A stretch of 64,000 nucleotides of DNA from an uncultured Eubacteriales bacterium (GTDB lineage Bacteria > Bacillota > Clostridia > Christensenellales > Borkfalkiaceae): contig CATZMZ010000004.1 of the NCBI GenBank assembly GCA_958421945.1, positions 1 to 64,000 on the forward strand. The letters run 5' to 3'. Below, in pieces: positions 7,700 to 16,689 of the stretch. Under the pieces are notes generated by a model. The model was not told where the DNA came from. It did not search any database and saw nothing but the letters and a program-made list of their open reading frames with translations. The translations under genes and the position numbers were made by a program. Each line of letters opens with the position of its first letter. The first letter of the stretch is position 1.

Positions 7700-8389
7700 A
7701 TGAATATTTTAATTGCGGACGACGAGCGCGACCTTACCGCCGCACTTACGGAAATCTTAAAGAGAAACAATTACAGCGTTACGGTCGCTTACGACGGCGA
7801 AACGGGGTTAGATTTCGCCGCTTCGGGTATTTTCGACCTGATTATCCTCGACGTGATGATGCCGAAATTAGACGGCTTTACCGTGCTTAAAAAAATCAGA
7901 GAGAAAAAAATGGACGTTCCCGTCCTTATGCTTACCGCCAAAGCCGAAACCGCTAACAAAATCGGCGGACTTAACCTCGGCGCGGACGATTATATTACTA
8001 AACCGTTCGATACCGACGAGCTTCTTGCAAGAATACGCGCGCTCCTTCGCAGAAAGGAAAAATATACGGGCGACCTTTTGACCTTTAACGATATTTTCCT
8101 TGACCGCGACAGCGCGGAATTAGGCTCGGGCGAGAAAAAAATCACGCTCGGCAAAAAGGAATTTCAAATCCTCGAAATGCTTATGCTTAACCCCGGCAAA
8201 AATATCGACAAGGAACGCTTTATCGAAAAAATCTGGGGTTACGACACGGAAGCGGAATACAATACCATCGAGGTTTATATTTCATTCCTGCGCAAAAAAC
8301 TTGCCGCCGTCAGCAGCAAAACGGAAATTAAATCGCTGCGCGGCATAGGCTATACCCTCTGCGATAAGGTCGGGGCTAAAAATGATTAA
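7700..8389 (+). CDS. OmpR/PhoB-family response regulator
   Basis: A 229-residue DNA-binding response regulator. The receiver domain has acidic pair Asp7/Asp8, phosphoacceptor Asp51 (LDVMMP), Thr79 and Lys101 (TKPF). The C-terminal winged helix ends in EVYISFLRKKL...SLRGIGYTL. The start is the ATG at 7700, behind GAGGTG; a longer frame from 7664 lacks an SD. It overlaps the downstream histidine kinase by 8 bp, so they form a cognate pair. The stimulus is unknown. Confidence 0.95.
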   Translation: MNILIADDERDLTAALTEILKRNNYSVTVAYDGETGLDFAASGIFDLIILDVMMPKLDGFTVLKKIREKKMDVPVLMLTAKAETANKIGGLNLGADDYITKPFDTDELLARIRALLRRKEKYTGDLLTFNDIFLDRDSAELGSGEKKITLGKKEFQILEMLMLNPGKNIDKERFIEKIWGYDTEAEYNTIEVYISFLRKKLAAVSSKTEIKSLRGIGYTLCDKVGAKND

Positions 8390-9560
8390 AAAGGCGCAAA
8401 TCCGGTTTTTTTGCATAACGATGGCGTTACTCTTCGCGGTGTTCGCATCGATTTTATGCGTCGCGTATTACGTTTGCAGTGCGTCTTGTCAGCTTTCCAT
8501 TCGCGGCAGGCTCGACAGGCTGACGCTGTATTATAAAATTTACACGGACGAGGACGACAAAGCTCTGCTGACGCACGAGGGCGTTATCGTTGTCAAGCAA
8601 AACCACTCCTCCTCTTTTATTATCCTCGACGCCGCGGGCATGCCGAACGAACAGATTTATCAAATCGTGTCCGCCGCCTTTAATACCTACGAACAGTATC
8701 CGCAGGTTACGTCAAGTTATTTCGACAAAATTTACTATCGGATTATTCCGATGAAAGCCGAAACGCTGTTGGTTGCCGCCGACATGAGCGATTATTACGA
8801 AAAAGCAACTAAAAGCGTGCTGATTATCCTTTTTACGCTTTTGATTTTATATCTGATCCTCGCGCTGGTGGTGTGGGGCTTGTCGTTTAAGGTCTTTCAG
8901 CCGATTAAGGAAACGCTTTATAAGCATAAAAAGTTTATTTCCGACGCGAGTCACGAGCTGAAAACGCCCATTGCGGTTATCTCCGCGAACGCCGACGTTC
9001 TGGCAAGCAAAACCGACAACGACAGATTTGTTAAAAGCATTAAATCGCAGGCGAAAAGAATGAGTTTGCTCGTCACCGACATGCTCACCCTCGCCAAAAT
9101 GGACGAAACGACCTTTACCCCGCTTAAAGAAAGCTTTAACCTTTCGGACGCGGTAACGGAATCCGTGTTGCCTTTCGACGCAGTCGCTTTCGAAAACGGG
9201 AAAACTCTGCTTTCGGAAATCGAGTCGGGCATCGATTACGTCGGCGACAGAGAAAGCGTTAAAAAGGTTGTGAATATCCTGCTTGACAACGCCGTTAAAT
9301 ATTCGTCCGTCGGCGGCACGATTAAAGTTACGCTCGCAAAAAACGTTCTGACCATTTCCAACACGGGAAGCGATATTAAAGACATCGATTCCGACAAGAT
9401 TTTCGAACGGTTCTTCCGCGGCGACGCCTCGCGCTCTCGCGATACGGGCGGCAGCGGTTTGGGTCTTTCCATCGCGAAAAGCATCGCGAACGCGAATAAG
9501 TGGGATATTAAAGCCGTTTCAAAGTTCGGCGAAAGTATGACTATTACGATTTGCTTCTGA
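8382..9560 (+). CDS. Sensor histidine kinase (HisKA type)
   Basis: A 392-residue membrane kinase, partner of the overlapping response regulator. TM1 lies at about 8-30, an extracytoplasmic sensor region at about 31-143, TM2 at 145-168, and HisKA with phosphoacceptor His191 (SDASHELKTP). The ATPase domain has the N box (NILLDNAVKYS) and GSGLGLSIA. The sensor domain is short with no recognised fold. The start overlaps the regulator stop, which implies translational coupling. Confidence 0.94.
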   Translation: MIKKAQIRFFCITMALLFAVFASILCVAYYVCSASCQLSIRGRLDRLTLYYKIYTDEDDKALLTHEGVIVVKQNHSSSFIILDAAGMPNEQIYQIVSAAFNTYEQYPQVTSSYFDKIYYRIIPMKAETLLVAADMSDYYEKATKSVLIILFTLLILYLILALVVWGLSFKVFQPIKETLYKHKKFISDASHELKTPIAVISANADVLASKTDNDRFVKSIKSQAKRMSLLVTDMLTLAKMDETTFTPLKESFNLSDAVTESVLPFDAVAFENGKTLLSEIESGIDYVGDRESVKKVVNILLDNAVKYSSVGGTIKVTLAKNVLTISNTGSDIKDIDSDKIFERFFRGDASRSRDTGGSGLGLSIAKSIANANKWDIKAVSKFGESMTITICF

Positions 9561-9563
9561 TTG

Positions 9564-9604
9564 TTTTCGATTGAATAGCTGCGTTTTTCGATTGAATAGC
9601 TGCG
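9564..9604 (+). repeat. Tandem duplication of a 20-bp segment behind the kinase
   Basis: TTTTCGATTGAATAGCTGCG occurs at 9564-9583 and exactly again at 9585-9604, starting 4 nt after the kinase stop. The second copy runs into the terminator stem. It probably arose by slippage; no function is evident. Confidence 0.8.
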
Positions 9605-9638
9605 GCGGCGGAAAAACTTTTCCGCCGCCGCTTCTTAT
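9602..9638 (+). terminator. Terminator of the two-component operon
   Basis: 14-bp stem GCGGCGGCGGAAAA/TTTTCCGCCGCCGC (9602-9615, 9618-9631) followed by TTCTTAT. Confidence 0.75.
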
Positions 9639-9730
9639 CAATTTATTCGTTTATTATTTAATTGATTATCGTTTAATATTTAAGTTAAATCCTTTCAATT
9701 TAACTATTTTGCGTTTATGTGCGAAAACGC

Positions 9731-11143
9731 TTAATAAACGGCTAAAAGCTTGCTTTCCTTATCCTTATAAGTTTTATAAAGCGAAGCGTAAGCCTCGTTT
9801 TCGGAAACGCAAACGTCTTTAAGGCAAACTATGCTTTCCGCCGCGCTTTCGACGCTTGCGTAAAAGCCCGCGCCCACCCCCGCGAATATCGCAGAACCAA
9901 GGCACGCGGTTTCGGATTCTTTAAGCGTTTCTATCTTTTTGCCCGTAACCGCGCTTTTTATTTCGCGCCACAGCTTGCTTTTAGACCCGCCGCCTACCGA
10001 GCGGATTTCGTTTACGCCGACGTTCATAAACTCTATAAATTCCCTGATCGTATACGCGACCGATTCCATAATAGCGCGGATATAATGACCTTTCCCGTGC
10101 TTTAATTCCACGCCGAAAAACACGCCGTGCGCGTTGGGACGATTTTCAGGCATTACCGTGCCGCATAAATGCGGAACGCAAATAAGACCTTCCGCCCCCG
10201 CGGGAACGGACTCCGCAAGCTCGTTTATAACGTCGTAAGACTGCCCCTCGCAGAAGGTACGCTTAAAATATTCAAGCGTCGCACCCGCCGTCGGCGACCA
10301 CATAAGCAGACAATAAAGTCCCTTTTTAACGTAATAAACGGAAACCTTTAACCCGTCGTAATATGGCGGGAATTTTTCCGTAACGGCGCAAACCGCAAGC
10401 GCAGTACCCGTCGTTTCGCTCATAACGTTCTCTTTAACGACGCCGGCACCCGTCATTCCCGCAATCTGGTCGAGAGCGGAGGTAACAACCTTTACCCCCT
10501 CGTATTCGCCGACGCAAACGCCGCTTTCGTAAAGAGTGGCAAGATTGTTTTCGGTTATGCCGAGATAATCTAATACCTCGGGGATATACTCGCCCGTTTT
10601 AACGTTCATTAAAAGCGATGACGAATATAACGAACGCGACGCCGCGAATTTACCCGTTAAACGATAAATTATATAATCTTCGAGAAGTAAAAACTTATCC
10701 GCTTTTTCGAATATTTCGGGGCGGTTTTCTTTAAGCCAGGCGATTTTCGGCGCGGGATAACCCGCGGGGACTTCCGCCTGCCCCGTCAGCTCGTATACGC
10801 GGCGCAGTCCGAATTTGTTTTCAAAGTCGCGCGCTTGCTTGTCCGCGCGGTTATCGAGCCAGCTGATGGCGTTCATAAGCGGCTTGCCGTCCTTGTCGAG
10901 AACGAGCATCGTTTCGCCCTGAGTATCTACCGCGAGCGCGGTTATTTTATAATTCGCGGAAATTTTGTCGAAAACCGTTTTAAAAGCGGTAAAAAAATCC
11001 TCCGCGGGGAATTCTATAAAATCCCCCTCGGTAATTAAGCTGTATTGTACCGATTCGGTAGCGACGCGTTCGCCCTTTTCGTCGAACAGACACGCTTTAA
11101 GCGAGGTCGTTCCGAAATCGACGCCTAAAAAATATTCTGACAT
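9731..11143 (-). CDS. FGGY-family carbohydrate kinase (xylulokinase-like)
   Basis: A 470-residue sugar kinase with the N-terminal FGGY phosphate loop (LGVDFGTTSLKACLFD), catalytic region (AVDTQGETMLVLD, ISWLDNRAD) and C-terminal domain (VGGGSKSKLWREIKSAVTGKKI, LGSAIFAGVG). It phosphorylates a sugar with ATP; overall it looks closest to xylulokinases, but substrate is not fixed by sequence. It lies 43 bp downstream of an MFS transporter on the same strand, so the pair probably takes up and phosphorylates one sugar or polyol. Confidence 0.85.
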   Translation of the reverse strand: MSEYFLGVDFGTTSLKACLFDEKGERVATESVQYSLITEGDFIEFPAEDFFTAFKTVFDKISANYKITALAVDTQGETMLVLDKDGKPLMNAISWLDNRADKQARDFENKFGLRRVYELTGQAEVPAGYPAPKIAWLKENRPEIFEKADKFLLLEDYIIYRLTGKFAASRSLYSSSLLMNVKTGEYIPEVLDYLGITENNLATLYESGVCVGEYEGVKVVTSALDQIAGMTGAGVVKENVMSETTGTALAVCAVTEKFPPYYDGLKVSVYYVKKGLYCLLMWSPTAGATLEYFKRTFCEGQSYDVINELAESVPAGAEGLICVPHLCGTVMPENRPNAHGVFFGVELKHGKGHYIRAIMESVAYTIREFIEFMNVGVNEIRSVGGGSKSKLWREIKSAVTGKKIETLKESETACLGSAIFAGVGAGFYASVESAAESIVCLKDVCVSENEAYASLYKTYKDKESKLLAVY

Positions 11144-11186
11144 AGTATCTCCTTATAAACGTTTTATTGTTAAAGAACGGCAAAAA

Positions 11187-12563
11187 TCAATAAAGTTTTT
11201 CCTGATTCAGGTTGGTTTTGCGCTTGGTTAAAAAGTATACAATCGCCATAAACAGCAGCAGAAACGCGCCGATAACGGCAGCGTTTACAAACTGAAACAG
11301 CCAGCCGGCTTTTCCGACGGTATCCCCGACGGACGACGAATTGTTTAAGTCCTCGATTATTTTCCCGACAATCGTGGGCGCAATCCCCGCCGAAACGGAC
11401 GCCGCGGCGTTTACCATTGCCGTATAACTGCCCGTGTTTAATTCCGTGCGCATATCGAACGTGGCAACGCTTTGAAGCCCCGTAAGCATTTTAGTCCCGA
11501 CGATGAACGCGGCAACGACGATAACGGCGATAACCGCGTTGAAATCGTAAGCGAAAATCATTATCCCCGCGGCTATAAGCGGTATTAATGCGAACAAAAC
11601 GCTCGACTTTATGTAGTTTTTATGCTTTTTCGAGTAGGCTATCGCCATAATCGGTCCGAAAAACGACATTATCGGCACGACTACGGAAATTATGATGGAT
11701 ACCGAATCGGTAAATCCGAAAACCTCTTTAAGATAGTTGCCGACCCAGTTGTTTACGGCGTAATAAAGCGCGGTTGCGATAACCGAATACAGCACGCTTA
11801 AAACGTAAAACAACGCCTTTTGCCCGTTGTTTTTGAACGTGAACAAGCCGCGGTTAAAGAACAGTTCGGAATCGTGTTCGTGCGTTTCTTTAAGGTCTTT
11901 AACGCTGTTTTCTCTGTGCGTTTTAACGTGCGGATATTTTTTTGCAACCTTTGCCGTAACCACGCCGAAAAACACGGTGGCGCATAAAAACACTATTCCG
12001 AAAAACACGTAAGGCACGCGCCACGCGCCGAGCGCGACGAAAATCGCGGATATTATATACGCGACCGTGTTGCCTATCGCGAAACCGCCCTGCATAAACC
12101 CGTTGCCGACCGACACGAGCGATTGCGGCAAATACGTGCTCAACACGTACATACAACCTGCGTAAATGCCCGCCTGAAACGCGCCCTGAATGGCAAACAG
12201 TACCCAGATAAGCACTATGTCGTTCCCCGCAAACGCAACCGCGATGCCGCAAACCGCCGCAACGGGAACGGTCACGACGAGATAACGCCTGACGTTCAGC
12301 TTATTCATAAAAAACGCAAGAAAGACCTGAACGACCGCGTAAGTGATAAAATAATAGGTGTTGGCAAGGCTTGCCGTAACTTTATCGACGCCCGTTTCCG
12401 CGATAAAAGTAACCAACTCCGCGACGAACACGCTTTTCGCGCACATCATCGCGGTATAAAGAGAGAAACACGCGGCTATAAGCAATTTAAAAAGCTTGTA
12501 ATCGTGTTTCCCGTGTATGTCGACGCCTTCCATAGGTGAATTGCTTAATTCGCTCCCGTCCAT
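11187..12563 (-). CDS. MFS transporter (probable sugar/organophosphate carrier)
   Basis: A 458-residue major facilitator protein with about twelve membrane segments and two halves separated by a charged loop (roughly residues 200-235). The start is the ATG at 12561-12563, preceded by GGGAGAG; the frame extends 18 more codons without a better signal. It sits between a lipoprotein gene that stops 1 bp before it and the FGGY kinase downstream. The kinase linkage suggests the substrate is the sugar the kinase uses. Specificity cannot be read from the sequence. Confidence 0.85.
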   Translation of the reverse strand: MDGSELSNSPMEGVDIHGKHDYKLFKLLIAACFSLYTAMMCAKSVFVAELVTFIAETGVDKVTASLANTYYFITYAVVQVFLAFFMNKLNVRRYLVVTVPVAAVCGIAVAFAGNDIVLIWVLFAIQGAFQAGIYAGCMYVLSTYLPQSLVSVGNGFMQGGFAIGNTVAYIISAIFVALGAWRVPYVFFGIVFLCATVFFGVVTAKVAKKYPHVKTHRENSVKDLKETHEHDSELFFNRGLFTFKNNGQKALFYVLSVLYSVIATALYYAVNNWVGNYLKEVFGFTDSVSIIISVVVPIMSFFGPIMAIAYSKKHKNYIKSSVLFALIPLIAAGIMIFAYDFNAVIAVIVVAAFIVGTKMLTGLQSVATFDMRTELNTGSYTAMVNAAASVSAGIAPTIVGKIIEDLNNSSSVGDTVGKAGWLFQFVNAAVIGAFLLLFMAIVYFLTKRKTNLNQEKLY

Positions 12564-12564
12564 T

Positions 12565-13206
12565 TTAAGTTCTCTCCCATACAAAATCGCAAAGAGTGTT
12601 TTTAAGGTATTTGGCAACGCCTTTATAATTGTTTTTCAGCAGCTCGGGCGGAATCGCTTTCCCGTCCGACCTCCACCCGTCAGTAACGGCAAAAATCGCT
12701 TCCGAAAGTCTGGTGTTTTCAAACGCGTTCGCGCCGATTTTGTTTACGCTTTCGGGAATCATAACCTTTTTAACCGTCACGCCGTAAAAAGCCCTTTCTT
12801 TAATTTCCGTAACCGTCAGTCCGCTAATCTTATCGGGAATATCAAGAAGGTCGTAAAAATCACCCTTTACCCCTGTCACGACGGCAGTTTTAAGCTCTTC
12901 GTCGGCAATAAACGTAAATACGGAATTTTCCGCTTCATTTCTATTCGCTTCCGTTTTATTCGTTTCGTCTTCGTCCGAATGAGCGGTTATATCGTCCACC
13001 ACGTCATTCGCTTCCTTTACTCCGCCCGCTTGTTCTGTCGACGGGTTTGCGGCTTCCGCTAACTCGTTAAGCAAGAACGGGTCGGGGGCGTATGGGTCGG
13101 AATTCTCCGTGGGCGGCTCGTCCGTTTTTTCGTCGGGTTTCCCGCAACCGCCAAGCAAAGCCAGCGCGCAAAAAACGCACAGCATTAACGCAACGCACTT
13201 TTTCAT
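12565..13206 (-). CDS. Lipoprotein with BspA-type leucine-rich repeat
   Basis: A 213-residue secreted lipoprotein: signal peptide with lipobox LGGC (Cys about 21), an acidic, low-complexity Asp/Glu/Asn/Thr linker to about residue 90, then a short LRR_5-like segment (LTVTEIKERAFYGVTVKKVMIPESVNKIGANAFENTRL). Such repeats occur in surface adhesins and ligand-binding proteins. Its stop abuts the MFS start, so it may be co-transcribed with the transporter and kinase. A role in binding the transported sugar is only a guess. Confidence 0.75.
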   Translation of the reverse strand: MKKCVALMLCVFCALALLGGCGKPDEKTDEPPTENSDPYAPDPFLLNELAEAANPSTEQAGGVKEANDVVDDITAHSDEDETNKTEANRNEAENSVFTFIADEELKTAVVTGVKGDFYDLLDIPDKISGLTVTEIKERAFYGVTVKKVMIPESVNKIGANAFENTRLSEAIFAVTDGWRSDGKAIPPELLKNNYKGVAKYLKNTLCDFVWERT

Positions 13207-13273
13207 TTGTAATTTCTCACCGTAATATAACTTTTTTTGTTCGATTAAAGTGGTTTCAGTAAATATTTATTCG

Positions 13274-14911
13274 TTATTTATTAAAATTATCTTTAAGCGA
13301 AACGATTTCGCCGACGGCGGGTTTACCGTGCGCGTCAATGCGCTTATAATAGCCCGTCCTTATAAACTGATAAGGTCTGTCGTCGTTATTTTCGAAAACG
13401 TAAGGCTCTACCTTGCCGTTAAAGACGGTTAAGCTGTTTTCGTTCATTCTTTCGGAGAAATCCTGCCCGGGGTACTGCTCGTCGTTAAGCAGATATCCGT
13501 ACCGCCTTATTTCCACGTCCACGCAATCGTCGGCATTCACCCACTGAATCGTGCCTTTAACCTTTATCCCCGAGGTATCGTTGCCGCTTTTGGATTCGGG
13601 CAGATAAGAACAGATAAGTTCCGTAACGTTGCCGTTTTCGTCCGTGATAACGTCGTCGCAACGGACGATATACGCCGATTTAAGGCGAACCGCGCCTCCC
13701 TTTTTAAGTCTGAAATATTTAGGCGGCGGCGCAAGCGAAAAATCGTCCGCGTCTATATAAAGACGTTTGGAAAACTTGATTTTGCGCGTTCTTTTGATTT
13801 CTTCGTTGGGGTTTACGTCGAAATCGACCTCCTCGGTCAAATCGTCGGGGTAATTTTGTATCGTTAGCTTTAACGGCTTTAAGACCGCCATGGCGCGTTC
13901 GGCGTGGATATTGAGATATTCCCTTATGCACGCTTCGAGATAGGAAATCTGCACTTCCGAATTAGCTTTTGCGACGCCTATTCTCGCGCAGAAATCCTTT
14001 AACGCCTCCGCGGGGACGCCTCTGCTTCTGATACCCGTCAAAGTGGGCATGCGCGGGTCGTCCCATCCGTCCACCTTTCCCTCTTCCACAAGCTTTTTAA
14101 GGTAACGCTTGCTCATAACGAGGTTGGTGACGTTAAGCCTTGCGAACTCTATCTGGCGGGGCTTCGGGTTAAAACCGAGAGTTATGCCGACCCAGTCGTA
14201 AAGCGGTCTGTGGTCCTCGAATTCGAGCGTGCAAAGCGAATGAGTTACGCCCTGCAAATAGTCGCATATCGGGTGCGCGAAATCGTACATGGGATAAATA
14301 CACCATTTATCGCCCGTGCGGTAATGCGTTTCGCGAAGAATTCTGTAAATAACGGGGTCGCGCATATTTATGTTCGGCGAAGACATATCGATTTTGGCGC
14401 GCAGGCATTTGCTGCCGTCGGGATACTTGCCGTCGCGCATTTCGCGGAAAAGTTTAAGGTTTTCTTCCACGGTTCTGTTCCTGAACGGGCTTTCCTTACC
14501 CGCGTTGGTAAGCGTGCCGCGGTTAGCGGAAATTTCCTCCGGCGTCATATCGCAAACGAACGCATTGCCGAGCATTATTTCTTTTTCGGCAAAATTATAA
14601 ATATCCTCGTAAAAATCGGACGCGTGAGTAACCTTGTCGTACTTAAAACCGAGCCACTCGATATCCTTTTTTATAGCTTCCTCGTATTCTTCCTTTTCTT
14701 TGCTAGGGTTTGTGTCGTCAAGAAACAAATTACACTTGCCGTTAAATTTTTCCTTAACGCCGAAATTAAGGCACAGGGATTTGGCGTGCCCTATATGCAG
14801 ATAACCGTTAGGCTCAGGCGGGAAACGCGTCTGAATTTCGCACACCTTGCCGCTTGTCAGCTCGTCGCAGATAATTTGTTCTATAAAATTAGTCGTTTCC
14901 GTTTGCTCCAT
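13274..14911 (-). CDS. glnS: Glutaminyl-tRNA synthetase
   Basis: A 545-residue class I synthetase charging tRNA-Gln directly. RFPPEPNGYLHIGHAKS carries the HIGH motif and VMSKRYL the KMSKS counterpart. The C-terminal half is the GlnRS beta-barrel anticodon domain. Many Clostridia-type genomes rely on the indirect GatCAB route, so a direct GlnRS is worth noting; the gene is presumed to derive from an ancient transfer as in other bacteria that have it. A 7-bp hairpin (GCTTGCG/CGCAAGC, 14928-14951) lies just upstream of the SD and could modulate initiation. Confidence 0.96.
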   Translation of the reverse strand: MEQTETTNFIEQIICDELTSGKVCEIQTRFPPEPNGYLHIGHAKSLCLNFGVKEKFNGKCNLFLDDTNPSKEKEEYEEAIKKDIEWLGFKYDKVTHASDFYEDIYNFAEKEIMLGNAFVCDMTPEEISANRGTLTNAGKESPFRNRTVEENLKLFREMRDGKYPDGSKCLRAKIDMSSPNINMRDPVIYRILRETHYRTGDKWCIYPMYDFAHPICDYLQGVTHSLCTLEFEDHRPLYDWVGITLGFNPKPRQIEFARLNVTNLVMSKRYLKKLVEEGKVDGWDDPRMPTLTGIRSRGVPAEALKDFCARIGVAKANSEVQISYLEACIREYLNIHAERAMAVLKPLKLTIQNYPDDLTEEVDFDVNPNEEIKRTRKIKFSKRLYIDADDFSLAPPPKYFRLKKGGAVRLKSAYIVRCDDVITDENGNVTELICSYLPESKSGNDTSGIKVKGTIQWVNADDCVDVEIRRYGYLLNDEQYPGQDFSERMNENSLTVFNGKVEPYVFENNDDRPYQFIRTGYYKRIDAHGKPAVGEIVSLKDNFNK

Positions 14912-15097
14912 CGTAAATCACCTTGGCTTGCGTTCTTCGCCTCGCAAGCTTAAAACTTTTTATTTAAGTATATCACTATTTTATAAAAAATAAAAGCAAA
15001 TAACCGTCCTAAAAAGCGTATACACGTTAAAAAATATTTTATTCCCCGATTTATCGGGCAAAAATTCACTTAATGCTTTAATAAACTATCCGTTCGC

Positions 15098-15126
15098 TTG
15101 ACTAAACGCGCGTTTTGGGTTACAAT
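15098..15126 (+). promoter_or_regulatory. Promoter of glyS
   Basis: TTGACT (15098-15103), 17-bp spacer, TACAAT (15121-15126). The leader is short and shows no T-box; it has one small hairpin AACGGCG/CGCCGTT just before the SD. Confidence 0.75.
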
Positions 15127-15182
15127 AAAGAGCGTTAAATACTATAATAACGGCGTCGCGCCGTTAAGTTAAGGATGTTATT

Positions 15183-16586
15183 ATGGAAGAAAAACAGACG
15201 GCTAATAAGGTTACTATGGAAAAAATCGTGAACCTTTGCAAAGGCAGAGGCTTCTTGTTCCCCGGCAGCGAGATTTACGGCGGACTTGCTAACTCCTGGG
15301 ATTACGGTCCGCTCGGCGTGGAATTTAAAAACAACGTCAAAAAAGCGTGGTGGAAACGGTTCGTTCAGGAAAACAAATATAACGTGGGCTTGGATTCCGC
15401 TATTATCATGAACCCCGAAACGTGGGTCGCTTCCGGTCACGTGGGCGGCTTTTCCGACCCGCTTATGGACTGCAAACACTGCAAAACCCGCCACAGAGCG
15501 GATAAGCTTATCGAGGATTACGCCTTTAAAAACGGTACGGACGATAACCCCGCCGGCTGGACGTTCGAACAAATGGCGCAGTTCATTAAAGACAAGGGCA
15601 TCGAGTGTCCTAACTGCGGAGCAAAGGATTTTACCGATATTAAAAAGTTTAACCTTATGTTTAAAACTTTTATCGGCGTTACGGAGGATTCCGCGTCCAC
15701 CGCTTACCTACGCCCCGAAACCGCGCAAGGCATTTTCGTGAATTTCCCCAACGTTCAGCGCGCTTCGAGAAGAAAAATTCCGTTCGGTATCGGGCAGATA
15801 GGTAAATCGTTCAGAAACGAGATTACACCCGGTAACTTTATTTTCCGTATCCGCGAATTCGAACAGATGGAGTTGGAATTCTTCTGCAAGCCCGGGACGG
15901 ATTTGGAATGGTTTAAATACTGGAAAGATTATTGCCATCAATTCCTTTTGGATTTGGGTATGAAAGACGAAAAACTCAGACTGCGCGACCACGATAAGGA
16001 GGAGCTTTGTTTCTATTCCAAGGCGACCACCGATTTCGAGTATTTGTTCCCGTTCGGGTGGGGCGAGCTTTGGGGTGTTGCGGACAGAACCGATTACGAC
16101 CTTTCACAGCACGCCAAACACAGCGGAAAGGACCTTTCTTATTTCGACCAGGAAACGAACGAGCGTTATATCCCCTACGTCATCGAGCCGTCGCTCGGCG
16201 CGGACAGAATCGCGCTGGCTTTCCTTTGCGACGCTTACGACGAGGAACTTATCGCGGAGGGCGACGTGAGAACGGTTTTAAGACTTCACCCGTTCCTTTC
16301 GCCGTTTAAAGCCGCCGTGTTGCCGCTGTCCAAAAAGTTAAGCGACAAAGCCGGCGTGATTTACGACGAGCTTTCAAAGCATTTCAACGTCGATTACGAC
16401 GAAGCAGGCTCTATCGGCAAGCGTTATCGCCGTCAGGACGAAGTGGGTACGCCTCTTTGCATAACCTACGATTTCGAATCGGAAAACGACGGTTGCGTTA
16501 CCGTACGCGACAGAGATACCATGGCGCAAGTACGTATTCCCGTTGCGGAACTTGTTAAGTATATCGAAGATAAAATCAAATTTTAA
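15183..16586 (+). CDS. glyS: Glycyl-tRNA synthetase, alpha2 dimeric type
   Basis: A 467-residue class II synthetase of the single-polypeptide alpha2 type, distinct from the alpha2beta2 GlyQ/GlyS type. Visible: N-terminal FPGSEIYGGLANSWDYGPLG, a zinc-ribbon-like insertion with Cys pairs (CKHC and CPNC, about residues 97-145), motif 2 (SFRNEITPGNFIFRIREFEQMELEFF), motif 3 (PSLGADRIALAFL) and a C-terminal anticodon domain. Single gene with its own promoter and terminator. Confidence 0.96.
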   Translation: MEEKQTANKVTMEKIVNLCKGRGFLFPGSEIYGGLANSWDYGPLGVEFKNNVKKAWWKRFVQENKYNVGLDSAIIMNPETWVASGHVGGFSDPLMDCKHCKTRHRADKLIEDYAFKNGTDDNPAGWTFEQMAQFIKDKGIECPNCGAKDFTDIKKFNLMFKTFIGVTEDSASTAYLRPETAQGIFVNFPNVQRASRRKIPFGIGQIGKSFRNEITPGNFIFRIREFEQMELEFFCKPGTDLEWFKYWKDYCHQFLLDLGMKDEKLRLRDHDKEELCFYSKATTDFEYLFPFGWGELWGVADRTDYDLSQHAKHSGKDLSYFDQETNERYIPYVIEPSLGADRIALAFLCDAYDEELIAEGDVRTVLRLHPFLSPFKAAVLPLSKKLSDKAGVIYDELSKHFNVDYDEAGSIGKRYRRQDEVGTPLCITYDFESENDGCVTVRDRDTMAQVRIPVAELVKYIEDKIKF

Positions 16587-16620
16587 CCGTTTATAATCAA
16601 ATAATATACCGATAACCAAA

Positions 16621-16653
16621 CCGCCGCGCGAAATTAAAGCGCGGCGGCTTTTT
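16621..16653 (+). terminator. Terminator of glyS
   Basis: Stem CCGCCGCGC/GCGCGGCGG (16621-16629, 16639-16647) followed by CTTTTT. Confidence 0.85.
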
Positions 16654-16689
16654 GTATCATTTTATAATTTTTACGCATAACTATGGTAT

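Noticed and set aside
12123..13062. Plus-strand ORFs of 138 and 181 residues opposite the MFS and lipoprotein genes
   Set aside because: Antisense shadows with no SD, low-complexity basic composition and no family resemblance.
14912..15182. T-box or other riboswitch for glyS or glnS
   Set aside because: The intergenic region lacks the T-box sequence and stem I elements; only small hairpins near the start codons.
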